Counted from the stretch's first letter, positions 52,391 to 63,378 are shown. The stretch: 64,000 nucleotides of DNA from Bacteroidales bacterium UBA6267 (GCA_002440745.1 DJVB01000056.1:11267-75266); one strand, 5' to 3'. The notes: generated by a model not told the origin, from the letters alone. Program-made: numbers and translations.

Positions 52391-52876
52391 CAATCCATAC
52401 CACTGCCCTTTCTCCTTATTTTTTTTCGCAAAATAACATATGAACCATGTTTTGTGATTTTATTAAACCCAAGATTGCTCCAATTTTTTTATTTCCTAAC
52501 TATACAGACACCCAAGACCAATGGTTTCGATTTGATAAAAAACCCTTCAAATTATCTTGAAATTTGATTAGCCTTATAAATAAAAACCTATACTTCAGGC
52601 TCTGAATAGTTACAGAATTGCAAGAGCAAAAGATACTTACGAAGATGCTCAAATTTAGTTGGATTATTAAAATTTAGATTTCATTTTTTACGACTTTTCG
52701 ATTGCAGAATATAAATATTTTTTACTTTAGCACTGCGATTCTTTGAGTATTTGTCTCCGTTAATAGAAACCCTCAAAAGGCCGGTAAGCAAAGAATTGAC
52801 TTGTTTTTTATTAGCATCTAACTATGTGAAATATAATTAAAACCATCCCAAAGGAATAAAAATTAAAACAACTGAA
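52391..52876. other. gene-free AT-rich stretch right of the island
   Basis: No gene seen. AATAAAAACCTATAC near 52567-52585 resembles the start of the leader repeat but the remainder does not align, so at most it is a very decayed copy. Confidence 0.4.
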
Positions 52877-53425
52877 ATGAAGAAAAAGATTATCCTTATT
52901 GGCCTCACTTATACGATTTTTATCATAATCGCAGCCATTAACAATTCCTGCTTTATCGACAAAGAGGAATATATTTGCAATATTAACCTAACAGCCTATC
53001 AAACCCAAAAAAGCCCGGAGCTGCCATATCAATTGAAGTTTATGGTCTATGGAGCCTATTGGGGTAATAGTTGCTCCTTACCTAAAATCAAATTAACGCA
53101 AAGCTGCTACGCATTCACACAATGTGTTGATTATCAAAATGAATTAGTGCCATCTACCTTCGAAATCTTATTCGATAAACCCATTTACTATAAAAACGAC
53201 ACCATCCCCGAAAACACAAATTTGTTGAAAGTTCCCCAATTTGCCGACCATTTCGATATAGAAACACAAAATGAATGCAGTAAAAAGGTAAGCTATATAA
53301 CTTTTGATACAGATATTAGTGAATTTATGGATTTTGAAGGAACTATCTATGTAGTATTATTTAAATGCACAACAAGTGACGGGAGAAATTTATCCGCCGA
53401 AGCTAAATTACAAATCAAACAATAA
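52877..53425 (+). CDS. exported hypothetical protein, probable lipoprotein
   Basis: The 182-aa protein has an N-terminal hydrophobic segment (residues 5-23) followed by NNSC, an imperfect lipobox with Cys near 25. The mature part has several Cys (YICNINL, WGNSCSLPK, SQSCYAFTQC-type wording) and a beta-rich body ending in VVLFKCTTSDGRNLSAEAKL. It resembles small lipoproteins of Bacteroidota (I considered DUF5034) but I am not confident of a family. It stands alone before the large secreted proteins. Confidence 0.55.
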   Translation: MKKKIILIGLTYTIFIIIAAINNSCFIDKEEYICNINLTAYQTQKSPELPYQLKFMVYGAYWGNSCSLPKIKLTQSCYAFTQCVDYQNELVPSTFEILFDKPIYYKNDTIPENTNLLKVPQFADHFDIETQNECSKKVSYITFDTDISEFMDFEGTIYVVLFKCTTSDGRNLSAEAKLQIKQ

Positions 53426-53762
53426 AGATATGGTTTCGATTCAAGAATCCGTTTTTGTTGAAATTGAAGGATAATAGTCCAAACTCGTTGATAATTACAT
53501 TTTCACGAAACCACTAAGGAAAATAAACCAGGTAAAGCTTAAAATCGTCAACTTCATAAATAATTATTAGCTCGACTTTTAATCCAGATATTTTATCGGA
53601 ATGCTTTGTCTTCCTTAGTTTTCACTTTCAAAACATATTCGATTATCCTCTTTCATTTAAACTTCATCCCTAAAAATTATTACCGGTCATTTTTATTATT
53701 TAATAATATATAACATATCAATTAATTTTTACTTTTGTTATCAAATTACTGAATATTAAAAT
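53426..53762. other. gene-free stretch with a promoter for the tandem secreted proteins
   Basis: No gene seen in 337 bp. TACTTTTG at 53730-53737 matches TAnnTTTG and lies 25 bp before the next ATG. Confidence 0.5.
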
Positions 53763-56700
53763 ATGACCACAATCCGAGGTTTTTTTATCATTGTTATTAG
53801 CATATTAATTACAAATAGTATTTATGGTCAATGGACACAGGTAAATACGAATATTAGTTTTGACATTAAAGAAATTCAATTTAAAGACAGTTTAAATGGA
53901 ATTCTTACATCCGATAGTGGGGTTTATATAACCACTAATGGAGGTTCTATTTGGCAACCAATTTCCAGTTTCAACACCTCTAATGATGCCCTTGTTTATG
54001 CAAGAACAAAATTTAGCGGAGTTTATTATTATCCATCCTATTATAGATACTATGCCGCCGGAACGGACACCGTAAACCATAAAGCAATACTATTTTCTTG
54101 CCCCGACAACTCGCCGGTTTTTCAAGTTATTTACACAGGTCAACCCAATACAAATTTCAATACTATTGGGAGAAGAGTAGCAATTGGTGACAACGGATAT
54201 ATGGTTCAAATCTCAGGTGTCACAAATGCTTCCAAATTAAATTATTATGTTCCCGGGGATTTAATTGATTTATCAAGTCCATCACTTAATTATAGTACCC
54301 TAGTTATCTGTGGGACAAACTCTATATTCACTATTCAACCTGCATATACAGGATATACGGATATTTCAGGACCATTTGTATCCAAAGGGGTGGCTTGTAT
54401 AAGTGCAACATCTGCAAAGTATGTAGCAATAAACAGCCATCATATATATATGAGAGGAAATACATTTCCATGGAAAGAAATCACAGCTATTGATAATCCA
54501 GACACTATTAATTCGATTGGTAATATGACCTGGCATATTTTTAACAAATATGTCTTTCTTGGAACAGATAATGGCATCTTCAAATCATCAAGTAACGGGG
54601 AAGTTTATGAGTTTCAGCCCTCATCGACTGGAAAAAGCATATTATGCTTTGCAGAATATGGAAATTACGGAAATGGTTTTGCCGGAGGTAAAAACGGAGT
54701 TCTGCTAAAAACCTCAAATTTTGGAGGTGCAACCGTTCCTGTTGCTAAATTCACAAATCCGAGCGGAGTATGTCTTGGAGATTCAAGTCATTTTGAAGCT
54801 CAATATGCTTCGTCCTATAGTTATATTTGGAAGGTTAATAATGTACAAGTTTCAACAGCATCAAGTTTTTCTACCATTTTTAATACTCCGGGAACATATA
54901 TTTTGTCATTGACTGTAAATAATGGCTCCAACACAAATACAATTTCAGATACAGTGTATGTCACTAATAAACCTTTAACAAATATTGGATATTCAATCAG
55001 CGATACTTTAATTTGTAAATCAGGTAATGCAACTATTTCATTAGATAGTTCCGAAAATAATGTTAAGTACAAATTGGTGTCGCTTAAAAATGGTGCAGTT
55101 GTAAATCAGGTATATGGTACTGGAGGTTCTGTTAATCTTCAGACCGGAATTATTTCTGATTCATTAAATCTCTTTACCATTATTGCGGAAAATATTTATT
55201 CTCATTGCTCCAATATTTTCAATGACACCATCAAAATCGGTGTAGAAAAAACCAAGTCAAAGTTTTATATCTCAAACCTTAATGCAGAATTAAACGAAAC
55301 TATAAGGCTTTTCAATAAATCAGAAATTTGTGATAGTGTATTTTGGCATTTTGGAAATGGGGCGAGTCTGAGCACATCAAACTCAGATTCGATAGTGGAT
55401 ATCTTATATTCAATCACCGGAAACAAGCAAATAATGCAAATTGTTAAAACAAATTATGGATGTATTGACACATCCTATGGTGCAGGTTTGTTTATTTACT
55501 CACCGGACTCAAATTATCATCGTCAATGGGCTATGAATATCAATTCAAATAACACATCAAGTACTAATTACCCCTTATTCCCTGCCACTGTTTTTGTAGA
55601 TGATGAAAATAATGTTTATTATGGAGGAGTTTCTGCTGACGCTGAAATAGTTAGCTATAAAGGCAATGTGCCTGACACCATAAGTTATGGCTATGAAGCA
55701 TTTATCAGTAAATACGATAGAAACGGAATACTTAAATGGAACATAATATCTGAAAAAGGAAAAAGTTCTTGCCGAATAACAAAAATACTTCCAGGACCTG
55801 ATGGTGGTATTTACATTATTGGGAGAGACAATTCATCTCAAATTTCGGGTAATAGCCTAACACTTATTTCAACCAATGGTGAAAAACATAGTTTTTATCC
55901 TCACATAGGTTTTATAATGAAAGTGAATAAATACGGTGTAATTCAATGGGTAGCCAAAGAACCTGCTTGTCTTGATGCAACACTAGATAATGCAGGCAAT
56001 TTATATCTTTATGGAAAAATATTTTCTTCAGTGAATTCTTTAAGTTGGCATTCCGTTTCAGGAAGCCTTATTACAAGAAGTTTTAGTGGTTACAACCATT
56101 ATATTGCAAAACTAAATAACCAAGGTGAGTTTGTTTGGGTAAATTTAGTAAACTCTTCATCAGACAATCATTTTGATATTGGTGGGATTGGGGCTGATTA
56201 TTATGGCAATGTTTATGTGTCAGGGTATCATAATGAGGATTTAACCATTGAATCCATTGGTCAATCTTCAACAAATATTAGCATTTCGGGACTACAACAA
56301 AATGTTTATCTCATAAAATATAATACCAATGGAACCCTGCAATGGGCTATTGATAATTTTAACTTCACTGCAAATGATAATGTTAAATCCCTTGATGTCG
56401 ATTCTATGGGTAACATTTATTTTACCGGAAATGTTTATAATAATTATAATGGGTCTCAGGCAGTATTTGTTTCGGTAAACCAGCCGAGCGATACCATAGA
56501 TATTGGAGGTTACTATATTTGCAAATACAATTCCTCAGGCAATCTTCAATGGGCAAATGGGGAACAATATTCATATTCAAGCACAAAACCCTCGGGAATA
56601 AAAGTGGATAAAAAAGGTAATGTCTTTGTGTGTGGCAGAATAAACCAAAGTCAAACAATTACATTTACTTCTACAGATTCAAATTTCTTGGTAATTCCAA

Positions 56701-58457
56701 ATTCACCTACTCAAACCTTCTTTCTTAAATATGATTCTACCGGAGTTTTAGAAAAATTCACCACCGAATCAGGAGAATCAACAAAGAACTACGTTCTTAA
56801 TAAATTTGAATTAGGAAACCTTGATGTTGATGTTGATGGTAATTTATATTTCTCGGGCACAACAAGTTCATATAATACCGGTTTTGCGGATTCTATTCAA
56901 ATAATTGTTAACGATACCTTAAGACCTAAGGGCAAAAACATCTTCATTGCAAAAATGGGTTATGATTTAATGGAGTATAAGGATTTAGAAGTCGAACATG
57001 ATTCTATATTTTGCTCAGGTTCAAGCTACTCCATACCTTTTAAAGTATTTCCCGATTTTAATATCTTCAATAATAATGTATATAAAATCGAGTTGTCAAA
57101 TAAATATGGATTATTCACCAATAGTCAAGTTATAGGAACATTGAATTCATCAAATCATATTGATACAGTTATAGTTACCATTCCTCCAAATCTGGAATCT
57201 TCGATAAATTATCGGTTTAGACTAATTGCCAGTGCACCCAAAATTGAAAGTGAGGAGATAGGTGTGATTATCAAAAACACACCTCAATCCTTTACCCTTG
57301 ATACTATGATTTGCCCGTCAAACAGTATAACTCTAACAGCAACTCAGGCGACTAATTATTCTTGGATACCCTCTCCACTATTTCAAAACCCTTTGCAACA
57401 GAGTCAAACAGTTTCACCATCCGTCAATCTGACTGTTTATGCGAGTGCCACTAATATTTGTGGTTCCGCGATAGATACTTTTAACATTATCCTCTACCCA
57501 ATGAAGGAAGATTCTCTTCCAAAAGACACTTTCGCATGTAAAAACAGCATTATAAACCTTCCCTTAAATCCAAATCTCAGCTACTATTGGAACAATTATT
57601 CAAATATAGTCAATTCAAGCCCAACCAATGTTGAATTTTTTGTTGATCATAATTTGAATTTACCCTTCCTAATTGTAGATAGTTCTACGCAATGTTTAAG
57701 AAATGATACTCTTATGATTACAGCCTTAAACATACCTACGTTAAATATATCACCCTCCTCCCAGCAAATATGCAAAAAAGACACAGTTCAACTTTCGGTG
57801 CAATCAGGAGGTTATAGTTTTGTTTGGATTAATCCCTATAATATGCTTAATGCCACAACATTAACTCCACATGTTTTTCCCAATACAGACACTGCCTATA
57901 TTATTCAAGCAACTGATACACTTACACAATGTAAAAACAGTGATACGGCATATATTACCGTGTTGGATCTTCCAAACGTCAATATTCAATTTGACGGACA
58001 AAATATTTATGTAGCTCAAGGAAGTTTATTTTATCAATGGCTTAGAAATGACTCAATTCTTACCAATGAAAATTTTTATTTTTTGAAACCAACTATTTTA
58101 CAAGCTAAATACAATGTGTATGTGATTAATCAAAATAATTGTGATGCAACGAGTGATGATTTTATTTTCACTTCTATTAATCCTGAACAGACTGAAATTT
58201 TTGATTTTAATATTTATCCAAATCCGGTAAAAGATAAGCTTACCTTAACGTTTTTTTCAGAAGAAAATGGAGTTTATTATTTGGAAATAGTTGATGAATA
58301 TGGTGCCATTGTCCATAAAAAAACTATTTCGGCAAGGCGAGGTGATAATAAATTTGAAATTGAACTTTCTAATCTCAGATTAAGTCAATCAGTTTACATA
58401 TTTCGTTTATACTCAAATAGAAAATCAGCAGATAAATCTTTAATTATAATAAAATGA
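53763..58457 (+). CDS. large T9SS-secreted protein with YCF48-like, PKD and beta-propeller repeats
   Basis: The 1564-aa protein has a signal peptide (residues 1-22, ITNSIYGQ). Next comes a YCF48/BNR-like propeller region (WTQVNTNISFDIKEIQFKDS, GVYITTNGGSIWQPIS) to about 315. A PKD domain follows near 325-405 (SSYSYIWKVNNVQ, FNTPGTYILSLTVNNG). A second propeller of SBBP-type repeats covers about 580-1065, recognisable by units such as GNLYLYGK and NGTLQWAI. Ig-like modules follow at about 1170-1470. A type A sorting domain ends the protein (FNIYPNPVKDKLTLTF ... YIFRLYS). It is surface-exposed or released; the ligand is unknown. The stop overlaps the next start as ATGA. Confidence 0.88.
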   Translation: MTTIRGFFIIVISILITNSIYGQWTQVNTNISFDIKEIQFKDSLNGILTSDSGVYITTNGGSIWQPISSFNTSNDALVYARTKFSGVYYYPSYYRYYAAGTDTVNHKAILFSCPDNSPVFQVIYTGQPNTNFNTIGRRVAIGDNGYMVQISGVTNASKLNYYVPGDLIDLSSPSLNYSTLVICGTNSIFTIQPAYTGYTDISGPFVSKGVACISATSAKYVAINSHHIYMRGNTFPWKEITAIDNPDTINSIGNMTWHIFNKYVFLGTDNGIFKSSSNGEVYEFQPSSTGKSILCFAEYGNYGNGFAGGKNGVLLKTSNFGGATVPVAKFTNPSGVCLGDSSHFEAQYASSYSYIWKVNNVQVSTASSFSTIFNTPGTYILSLTVNNGSNTNTISDTVYVTNKPLTNIGYSISDTLICKSGNATISLDSSENNVKYKLVSLKNGAVVNQVYGTGGSVNLQTGIISDSLNLFTIIAENIYSHCSNIFNDTIKIGVEKTKSKFYISNLNAELNETIRLFNKSEICDSVFWHFGNGASLSTSNSDSIVDILYSITGNKQIMQIVKTNYGCIDTSYGAGLFIYSPDSNYHRQWAMNINSNNTSSTNYPLFPATVFVDDENNVYYGGVSADAEIVSYKGNVPDTISYGYEAFISKYDRNGILKWNIISEKGKSSCRITKILPGPDGGIYIIGRDNSSQISGNSLTLISTNGEKHSFYPHIGFIMKVNKYGVIQWVAKEPACLDATLDNAGNLYLYGKIFSSVNSLSWHSVSGSLITRSFSGYNHYIAKLNNQGEFVWVNLVNSSSDNHFDIGGIGADYYGNVYVSGYHNEDLTIESIGQSSTNISISGLQQNVYLIKYNTNGTLQWAIDNFNFTANDNVKSLDVDSMGNIYFTGNVYNNYNGSQAVFVSVNQPSDTIDIGGYYICKYNSSGNLQWANGEQYSYSSTKPSGIKVDKKGNVFVCGRINQSQTITFTSTDSNFLVIPNSPTQTFFLKYDSTGVLEKFTTESGESTKNYVLNKFELGNLDVDVDGNLYFSGTTSSYNTGFADSIQIIVNDTLRPKGKNIFIAKMGYDLMEYKDLEVEHDSIFCSGSSYSIPFKVFPDFNIFNNNVYKIELSNKYGLFTNSQVIGTLNSSNHIDTVIVTIPPNLESSINYRFRLIASAPKIESEEIGVIIKNTPQSFTLDTMICPSNSITLTATQATNYSWIPSPLFQNPLQQSQTVSPSVNLTVYASATNICGSAIDTFNIILYPMKEDSLPKDTFACKNSIINLPLNPNLSYYWNNYSNIVNSSPTNVEFFVDHNLNLPFLIVDSSTQCLRNDTLMITALNIPTLNISPSSQQICKKDTVQLSVQSGGYSFVWINPYNMLNATTLTPHVFPNTDTAYIIQATDTLTQCKNSDTAYITVLDLPNVNIQFDGQNIYVAQGSLFYQWLRNDSILTNENFYFLKPTILQAKYNVYVINQNNCDATSDDFIFTSINPEQTEIFDFNIYPNPVKDKLTLTFFSEENGVYYLEIVDEYGAIVHKKTISARRGDNKFEIELSNLRLSQSVYIFRLYSNRKSADKSLIIIK

Positions 58458-61400
58458 AAACAAGATTATTTTTAATAAGCCTAATTGTTTTATCAGTTGC
58501 TACACACAATCTGAAAGCACAAAACAATGTTTGTACTCTTAAAGCAAATTCGGAGATTAATTCGCAAGATTATGTTAAAAGCATAAAAACTGACGTAAAT
58601 GGATGTACCTATATTGGTGGTTTTTATCACTCTACTCAAGGGGGATATTATTATGCAGGCAGTAAAAATTTTTATGTAAGAAAGTATAGCCCCAGTAATA
58701 ATTTGATTTGGGAGAAGAAAATGCAACCTTATGGAAGCAATGTTTATTATGGCTCCTACCTTACTGATATGGAAATTGATTCAGATGGAAACGTTTATGC
58801 CATTGGTAATGTATATTCTTCGAGAATCGAAATAGATACTTTTAGTAAAACCATTGATTATAATTTTCCAAAAATGAGATTTTTTATTATTAAATTTGAT
58901 TCCACAGGCACTTTGAAATGGATAAATTACTCTGAGGGTCAAAATGCGGGAGTTTCAATGCCTTTAGTTTCAAAAATTAAATACGTTTCTCCATCTAAGA
59001 TTTACATTTCATCATCTGGAACCAGAAAAATGTATTACGGCAGCGATTCTGTGTCGTTTCCAAATAAAATATCCGTTTTTCAAATTAATTCTGATGGAGA
59101 GTATATAAGAAATATGAGTTTGAACAAATATAATTCAACCTATTTGGGGTACAATATGGCATATGTTACCAATGATTTGAAGACAAGCTACGGTGCGCGT
59201 CCGGATTTTAAAATCTCCAATACAGGAAAAATATTTTTCACTGGACTTTACAAAAGTAATTACAATCCAATAGACACTTTTATATTAAGGAGTTATGTTA
59301 TATCCGGAAGTTATTATTATCCGACTGCATATATTGGTGTAATGGACACAACCCAAGTGCGTTTAGTTTTTAATTCCATAGGAACAACTAAAATCTCCGA
59401 TTATAAGCCGCTTAATCTATTTGATATTGATAATGATGAAAACATCTATCAAGCAGCTCAATTTGATAATAATAGTGCAACAATTCTTGGTTCAATTTCC
59501 CCAACAATTGGATCAGGATCAATGATTACAAAATTTAATTCAAGCGGTAGTTTATTATGGCATGTATTCATTTCAAGAGCAGATATTTACAGTTTGAATA
59601 CCACCTATAGTAATGAGATTATTATTACCGGAGAATTTAATGATTCTATCACTTATTATTCCCCTACAGGAGTACACACGAGCTATTATCCATCCAACAC
59701 CAACAAAAAGGTTTTTATTATTAGTGTTGATAATCAAGGAGAATTGAAGTGGGTTACACATCTTGAAAGCACCACGGATGTAAGTTGTTACCATGCCGAA
59801 GCAAATAAACAAGGAACTTTGCATTTAATAGCTAAGGCAAATGGCACACCCACCATAGAAGGTAATTCATTAATAAACTCCAATAATTCTTTGATTTATC
59901 TAAAGTATAATCGAGGAGGAGATTGCACTGAATCAAATACAAAATACCTCTACTTAAAAAATATTTCAGAAGTTGTAAACAACTGCAATCTCCAAAACAT
60001 TCAATTACAGTGGAACTCTAAAAATGTTTCATTTATCAATATTTCGTTTTCAGCGGATTCTGGAAATACATGGACTTCAATTACAAACCAAATTCCTGCC
60101 CAGGCCGGTACTTTTAGTTGGATTCCACCGTCTTCAGTTTCGGCAGGTGATTTATTGTTTAAAATATCGGGTAATGGTAATGACTCTATTTACCAATCAA
60201 CCATTAGTTATACGCATCCACTTCATGGTGTAAAAACCGTAGGTGGAATCTCCCCGAATTATCCTGATATAGTTTCTGCATTAAATGATATAACCAAACG
60301 AGGTATATGTTCTGATTTAACCTTAAAACTAAGAAATGGCATTTATAATGAACGATTTGTCTTTAGAAGTTTTAAAGGCATGGGGCAATTTAAACTTACT
60401 ATTGAATCCGAATCCGGAGACAGCACTCAAGTTATAATCAATGACACTCTAAAAAACACGTTCTATTTTATTATTCTTGAAGATTTAAATAATATAGATT
60501 TCAGGAATATTACTTTTCATCCCACAAGCACCAATTATCAGAATAACTTTACAGATGTAAAAAGCTCCAATGAAAACAACATGTATTCGAGAAATATTTT
60601 ATTTGATGGATGTATTTTTAAAGGAAAAAACACACTTAATATTACTGGGAATGACAATACCGTGAAGAATTGTTTATTTGAACCAAATATCAGTAATAAA
60701 TCTTTTGGTTTTAGGAGTAGTAATCTAAACGTAACTTGTAATAATAATAAAGTAATTAATAGCGTATTCCAAAGTCTTAATTCGGTCTATTTTAGTAATC
60801 AATCAAGCGGTGAAATTAATGGGAATATTTTTAGAAATAATTGCCACGTAGAAATACACGAATGCATAGACACTTTAACCATAAAAAACAACCGAATACA
60901 CTCATATTCTGCCAATTATAATTGGTTAACAACAAAATATAGTGAAAGTGATAGTTTAAATCTTTTGGTTTATAATAACTTCTTTTCTTCCACAACTAAT
61001 CTATTCACATTGGAGCATCTTCGAAAGGCTGCGTTCTATTACAATAATTTTAGTTCTAAAAACACTAATCCGATTTCAGTTAATTCAATTGGGATGCTTG
61101 AAGCTAAAAATAATATATTTTACACATTGAATGTGCCTCAAATAATTAATTTTACAGGTAATAACTCTCAGATTGCCTCCGATTTTAACTGCTATTACAC
61201 AAATAACAATAACGATTATTTAACCATAAACGGTACAGGATATAATTCCCTATCAAACATCAATTCTTCGACCGGCTTAGAACTTCATTCATTGGTGGCA
61301 AATCCACAGTTTATCAATGATACTAATCTTCGTATTCAAAACGCTCTGCTATACAATATCGGTACACCTATACCATTCATTCAAAACGACATTGATGGGG

Positions 61401-61717
61401 ATTTTAGAAACCCTTTCTCACCAGATATTGGTGCCGATGAAGTGGATAACACTTCTATAAAGGATAAAGAATTGCTTCAGTTTTCAATCTTTCCCAACCC
61501 TGCTAATGACTTGATATACACTAATATTCATGAGAATATAGTTGGCAAAATCGAATTAAAGGTGGTTGATTGCTCAGGAAAAGTTGTATTAGAAAAAACA
61601 TTTTACGGTAAAACGGAAATTCTTGATATAAGCAATTTTCAACAAGGATTTTATTTCATAACCCTAAAATCGAATGATAGATATTCACAGGTTAAGAAAA
61701 TTGTTATCATCAGGTAA
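58454..61717 (+). CDS. large T9SS-secreted protein with beta-propeller and beta-helix regions
   Basis: The 1087-aa protein has a signal peptide (residues 1-22, THNLKAQ). SBBP-like repeats fill about 30-480 (IKTDVNGCTYIGGFY, IDSDGNVYAIGNVYS, GTLHLIAKANG). An Ig/FN3-like segment at about 495-585 contains IQLQWNSKNVSFINISFS. A right-handed parallel beta-helix spans about 595-970, with the recurrent short Asn-rich turns seen in pectate-lyase-like folds. A type A sorting domain closes it (FSIFPNPANDLIYTN ... GFYFITLKS). It is coupled to the preceding gene by a 4-bp overlap, and their propeller regions look paralogous. Target or substrate unknown. Confidence 0.87.
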   Translation: MKTRLFLISLIVLSVATHNLKAQNNVCTLKANSEINSQDYVKSIKTDVNGCTYIGGFYHSTQGGYYYAGSKNFYVRKYSPSNNLIWEKKMQPYGSNVYYGSYLTDMEIDSDGNVYAIGNVYSSRIEIDTFSKTIDYNFPKMRFFIIKFDSTGTLKWINYSEGQNAGVSMPLVSKIKYVSPSKIYISSSGTRKMYYGSDSVSFPNKISVFQINSDGEYIRNMSLNKYNSTYLGYNMAYVTNDLKTSYGARPDFKISNTGKIFFTGLYKSNYNPIDTFILRSYVISGSYYYPTAYIGVMDTTQVRLVFNSIGTTKISDYKPLNLFDIDNDENIYQAAQFDNNSATILGSISPTIGSGSMITKFNSSGSLLWHVFISRADIYSLNTTYSNEIIITGEFNDSITYYSPTGVHTSYYPSNTNKKVFIISVDNQGELKWVTHLESTTDVSCYHAEANKQGTLHLIAKANGTPTIEGNSLINSNNSLIYLKYNRGGDCTESNTKYLYLKNISEVVNNCNLQNIQLQWNSKNVSFINISFSADSGNTWTSITNQIPAQAGTFSWIPPSSVSAGDLLFKISGNGNDSIYQSTISYTHPLHGVKTVGGISPNYPDIVSALNDITKRGICSDLTLKLRNGIYNERFVFRSFKGMGQFKLTIESESGDSTQVIINDTLKNTFYFIILEDLNNIDFRNITFHPTSTNYQNNFTDVKSSNENNMYSRNILFDGCIFKGKNTLNITGNDNTVKNCLFEPNISNKSFGFRSSNLNVTCNNNKVINSVFQSLNSVYFSNQSSGEINGNIFRNNCHVEIHECIDTLTIKNNRIHSYSANYNWLTTKYSESDSLNLLVYNNFFSSTTNLFTLEHLRKAAFYYNNFSSKNTNPISVNSIGMLEAKNNIFYTLNVPQIINFTGNNSQIASDFNCYYTNNNNDYLTINGTGYNSLSNINSSTGLELHSLVANPQFINDTNLRIQNALLYNIGTPIPFIQNDIDGDFRNPFSPDIGADEVDNTSIKDKELLQFSIFPNPANDLIYTNIHENIVGKIELKVVDCSGKVVLEKTFYGKTEILDISNFQQGFYFITLKSNDRYSQVKKIVIIR

Positions 61718-62047
61718 TTCAATAGAAGATTATTTCATTATAAGTTTTAATCTTTCTTGACAATTTTATAATACTTTTTTATGATTTAAAACTAATGGAT
61801 AACTTTTCCTGAAACATATCCATTTCATAACAGGTCGTACTAAAGCTTTATAAACTTCAAACAAATTCTTTGTAGAGTAAAAATTCTCTTTATTGAATAT
61901 AAATACTGTTCCTTCCCAACCTGACTCTTGATGCAATTCGTATTTAAAAAGAAACCACCAAGGAGTATAAAGAAGTTAACTAAATATTAATTTTTATAAA
62001 TAAACCCGTAATCTGGTAATCTTAATATTTATATTACATTTTTTTTA
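61718..62047. other. gene-free AT-rich stretch
   Basis: I see neither a gene nor a clear hairpin in this gap after the large secreted proteins. Confidence 0.5.
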
Positions 62048-62055
62048 TACTTTTG
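62048..62055 (+). promoter_or_regulatory. -7 element of the membrane protein gene
   Basis: TACTTTTG matches TAnnTTTG, 34 bp before the ATG at 62090. Confidence 0.5.
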
Positions 62056-62089
62056 CTAATCACTTAACACATTGATTAAAACTGATATT

Positions 62090-63034
62090 ATGAAACCTAA
62101 AAATTTAATGGCCGTTCTCGGTTTTCTATTCGTATCATTCAGCTTAAATGCACAGGACACAACCCAGGTAAGTAGCTCCTCAGGAGGCAGCACTGATTGG
62201 TTTGAAATTATTATTGCCGCAGCTTATCTGATTGGTATTTTTATTTTACTTCCAATTGTCATCTACACCAATCAAAAATCGAAGCTATACAAAGCCGGCG
62301 ATGGTGAAGAAAGTGTTTTTCCAATTCGAGACCTCGATGAGGAAAAGCGTAATGCGCGATCGGAGGAAATTTTAATAGAAATTGAAAACCGACTAACTCA
62401 ATTTACGGATGACGATGGCCAAGAGATGATTACCATTACTAAAGGCAAACAGGCTAAATTTATGAAAAACGGATTGGATTATATCAATAAAAATCTAAAA
62501 CCGACTGATGAAGCAATTATAGAAAGAGTGAAGGAGTTTGAAGGTATTTATGAAGTTCGCACAAAACGTATATTTACAGGCTCTAAATGGATTATTGGCG
62601 CAGCTATAGGAGTGGGCGCCTTGATGCTTTGGACAGGAGGTATTACGACCTTTATTTTTATCCATGCTCTTGGAATACTTTTTTATATCCTTAGTAGCCG
62701 AACTCCAATGTACGCCATGGAAAAAAGACGCTATCGTTTCGCTAAATTAGGCACAGGAATGATTGGCGGAGTAATGTCTGTTTTGGCTTTTGGTGATGGC
62801 ACAAAATATTATGTTAGCACTAATGGCGGACCATATCAGCGCGATTGGGAAACCGAAGGCGGTATGGCCTTAATGGGAATTATCATACTGATTATTGCAG
62901 CTTTATTTTTAGGATTTATGGCCGCACTTCTCGGAGTATTTAATTTTATTCTCAACTATTCCAATTCCTTTTTACTTCCGTTTAATAAAACTGTGGATTG
63001 GTATGAGGAGACTTTACATGCGAGTAAAAATTAA
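62090..63034 (+). CDS. hypothetical membrane protein, family not recognised
   Basis: The 314-aa protein (ATG 62090 chosen; the in-frame TTG at 62072 is less likely) starts with a signal peptide ending LNAQ. A membrane span (about 35-58, AAAYLIGIFILLPIVIY) precedes a charged cytoplasmic-type region (RDLDEEKRNARSEEILIEIE) of about 100 residues. Three or four hydrophobic segments follow, among them KWIIGAAIGVGALMLWTGGI and MALMGIIILIIAALFLGFMA. I cannot name a family. It is monocistronic, with a promoter and a terminator at 63048-63089. Confidence 0.65.
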   Translation: MKPKNLMAVLGFLFVSFSLNAQDTTQVSSSSGGSTDWFEIIIAAAYLIGIFILLPIVIYTNQKSKLYKAGDGEESVFPIRDLDEEKRNARSEEILIEIENRLTQFTDDDGQEMITITKGKQAKFMKNGLDYINKNLKPTDEAIIERVKEFEGIYEVRTKRIFTGSKWIIGAAIGVGALMLWTGGITTFIFIHALGILFYILSSRTPMYAMEKRRYRFAKLGTGMIGGVMSVLAFGDGTKYYVSTNGGPYQRDWETEGGMALMGIIILIIAALFLGFMAALLGVFNFILNYSNSFLLPFNKTVDWYEETLHASKN

Positions 63035-63047
63035 ATTTGATTACCAT

Positions 63048-63089
63048 AAAAACAGGAAAGCCCATGAAAACGTGGGCTTTTCTGTTTTT
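63048..63089 (+). terminator. intrinsic terminator after the membrane protein gene
   Basis: AAAAACAG-AAAGCCCA pairs with TGGGCTTTT-CTGTTTTT around a short loop, ending in a T run, about 15 bp after the stop. Confidence 0.85.
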
Positions 63090-63242
63090 GTCGCGGTAAA
63101 GACGAATAGTCGGTAAAACGAAATTCTTCAGCGGCGGAAACTTGGAAATTGGGAATAGGAATATCTTTGTAAAATGCTTATTTGATTCAACTTTTGAATC
63201 TGTTCCAACAAAACCTCAGCCTCGAAAAAATACCAACAATTT

Positions 63243-63259
63243 CCACCTTAACTTCGCAG
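63243..63259 (+). repeat. direct repeat, left copy, flanking the NTF2-like gene
   Basis: CCACCTTAACTTCGCAG is identical to 63979-63995, 736 bp apart. Confidence 0.85.
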
Positions 63260-63378
63260 ATTTGCCGCCTCCCTCCTACCTACGATAGCCATTGACATTG
63301 CACCATATCCATAAAAGATTGACTTTGAAGAATTAAACATTATTTTCCTTCTGATATTCACTTGATTAAAATCCTTCC

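Noticed and set aside
52560..52640. Seventh leader repeat copy
   Set aside because: Only AATAAAAACCTATA aligns; the rest is unrelated, so it is not listed as a copy.
40600..52900. Prophage or conjugative element as explanation of the island
   Set aside because: No capsid, tail, terminase, relaxase, tra or integrase gene was recognised; DinD and Fic alone are not enough.
61718..62089. Possible small RNA or short gene in the gap
   Set aside because: No stable hairpin, conserved-looking frame or internal promoter plus terminator pair could be seen.
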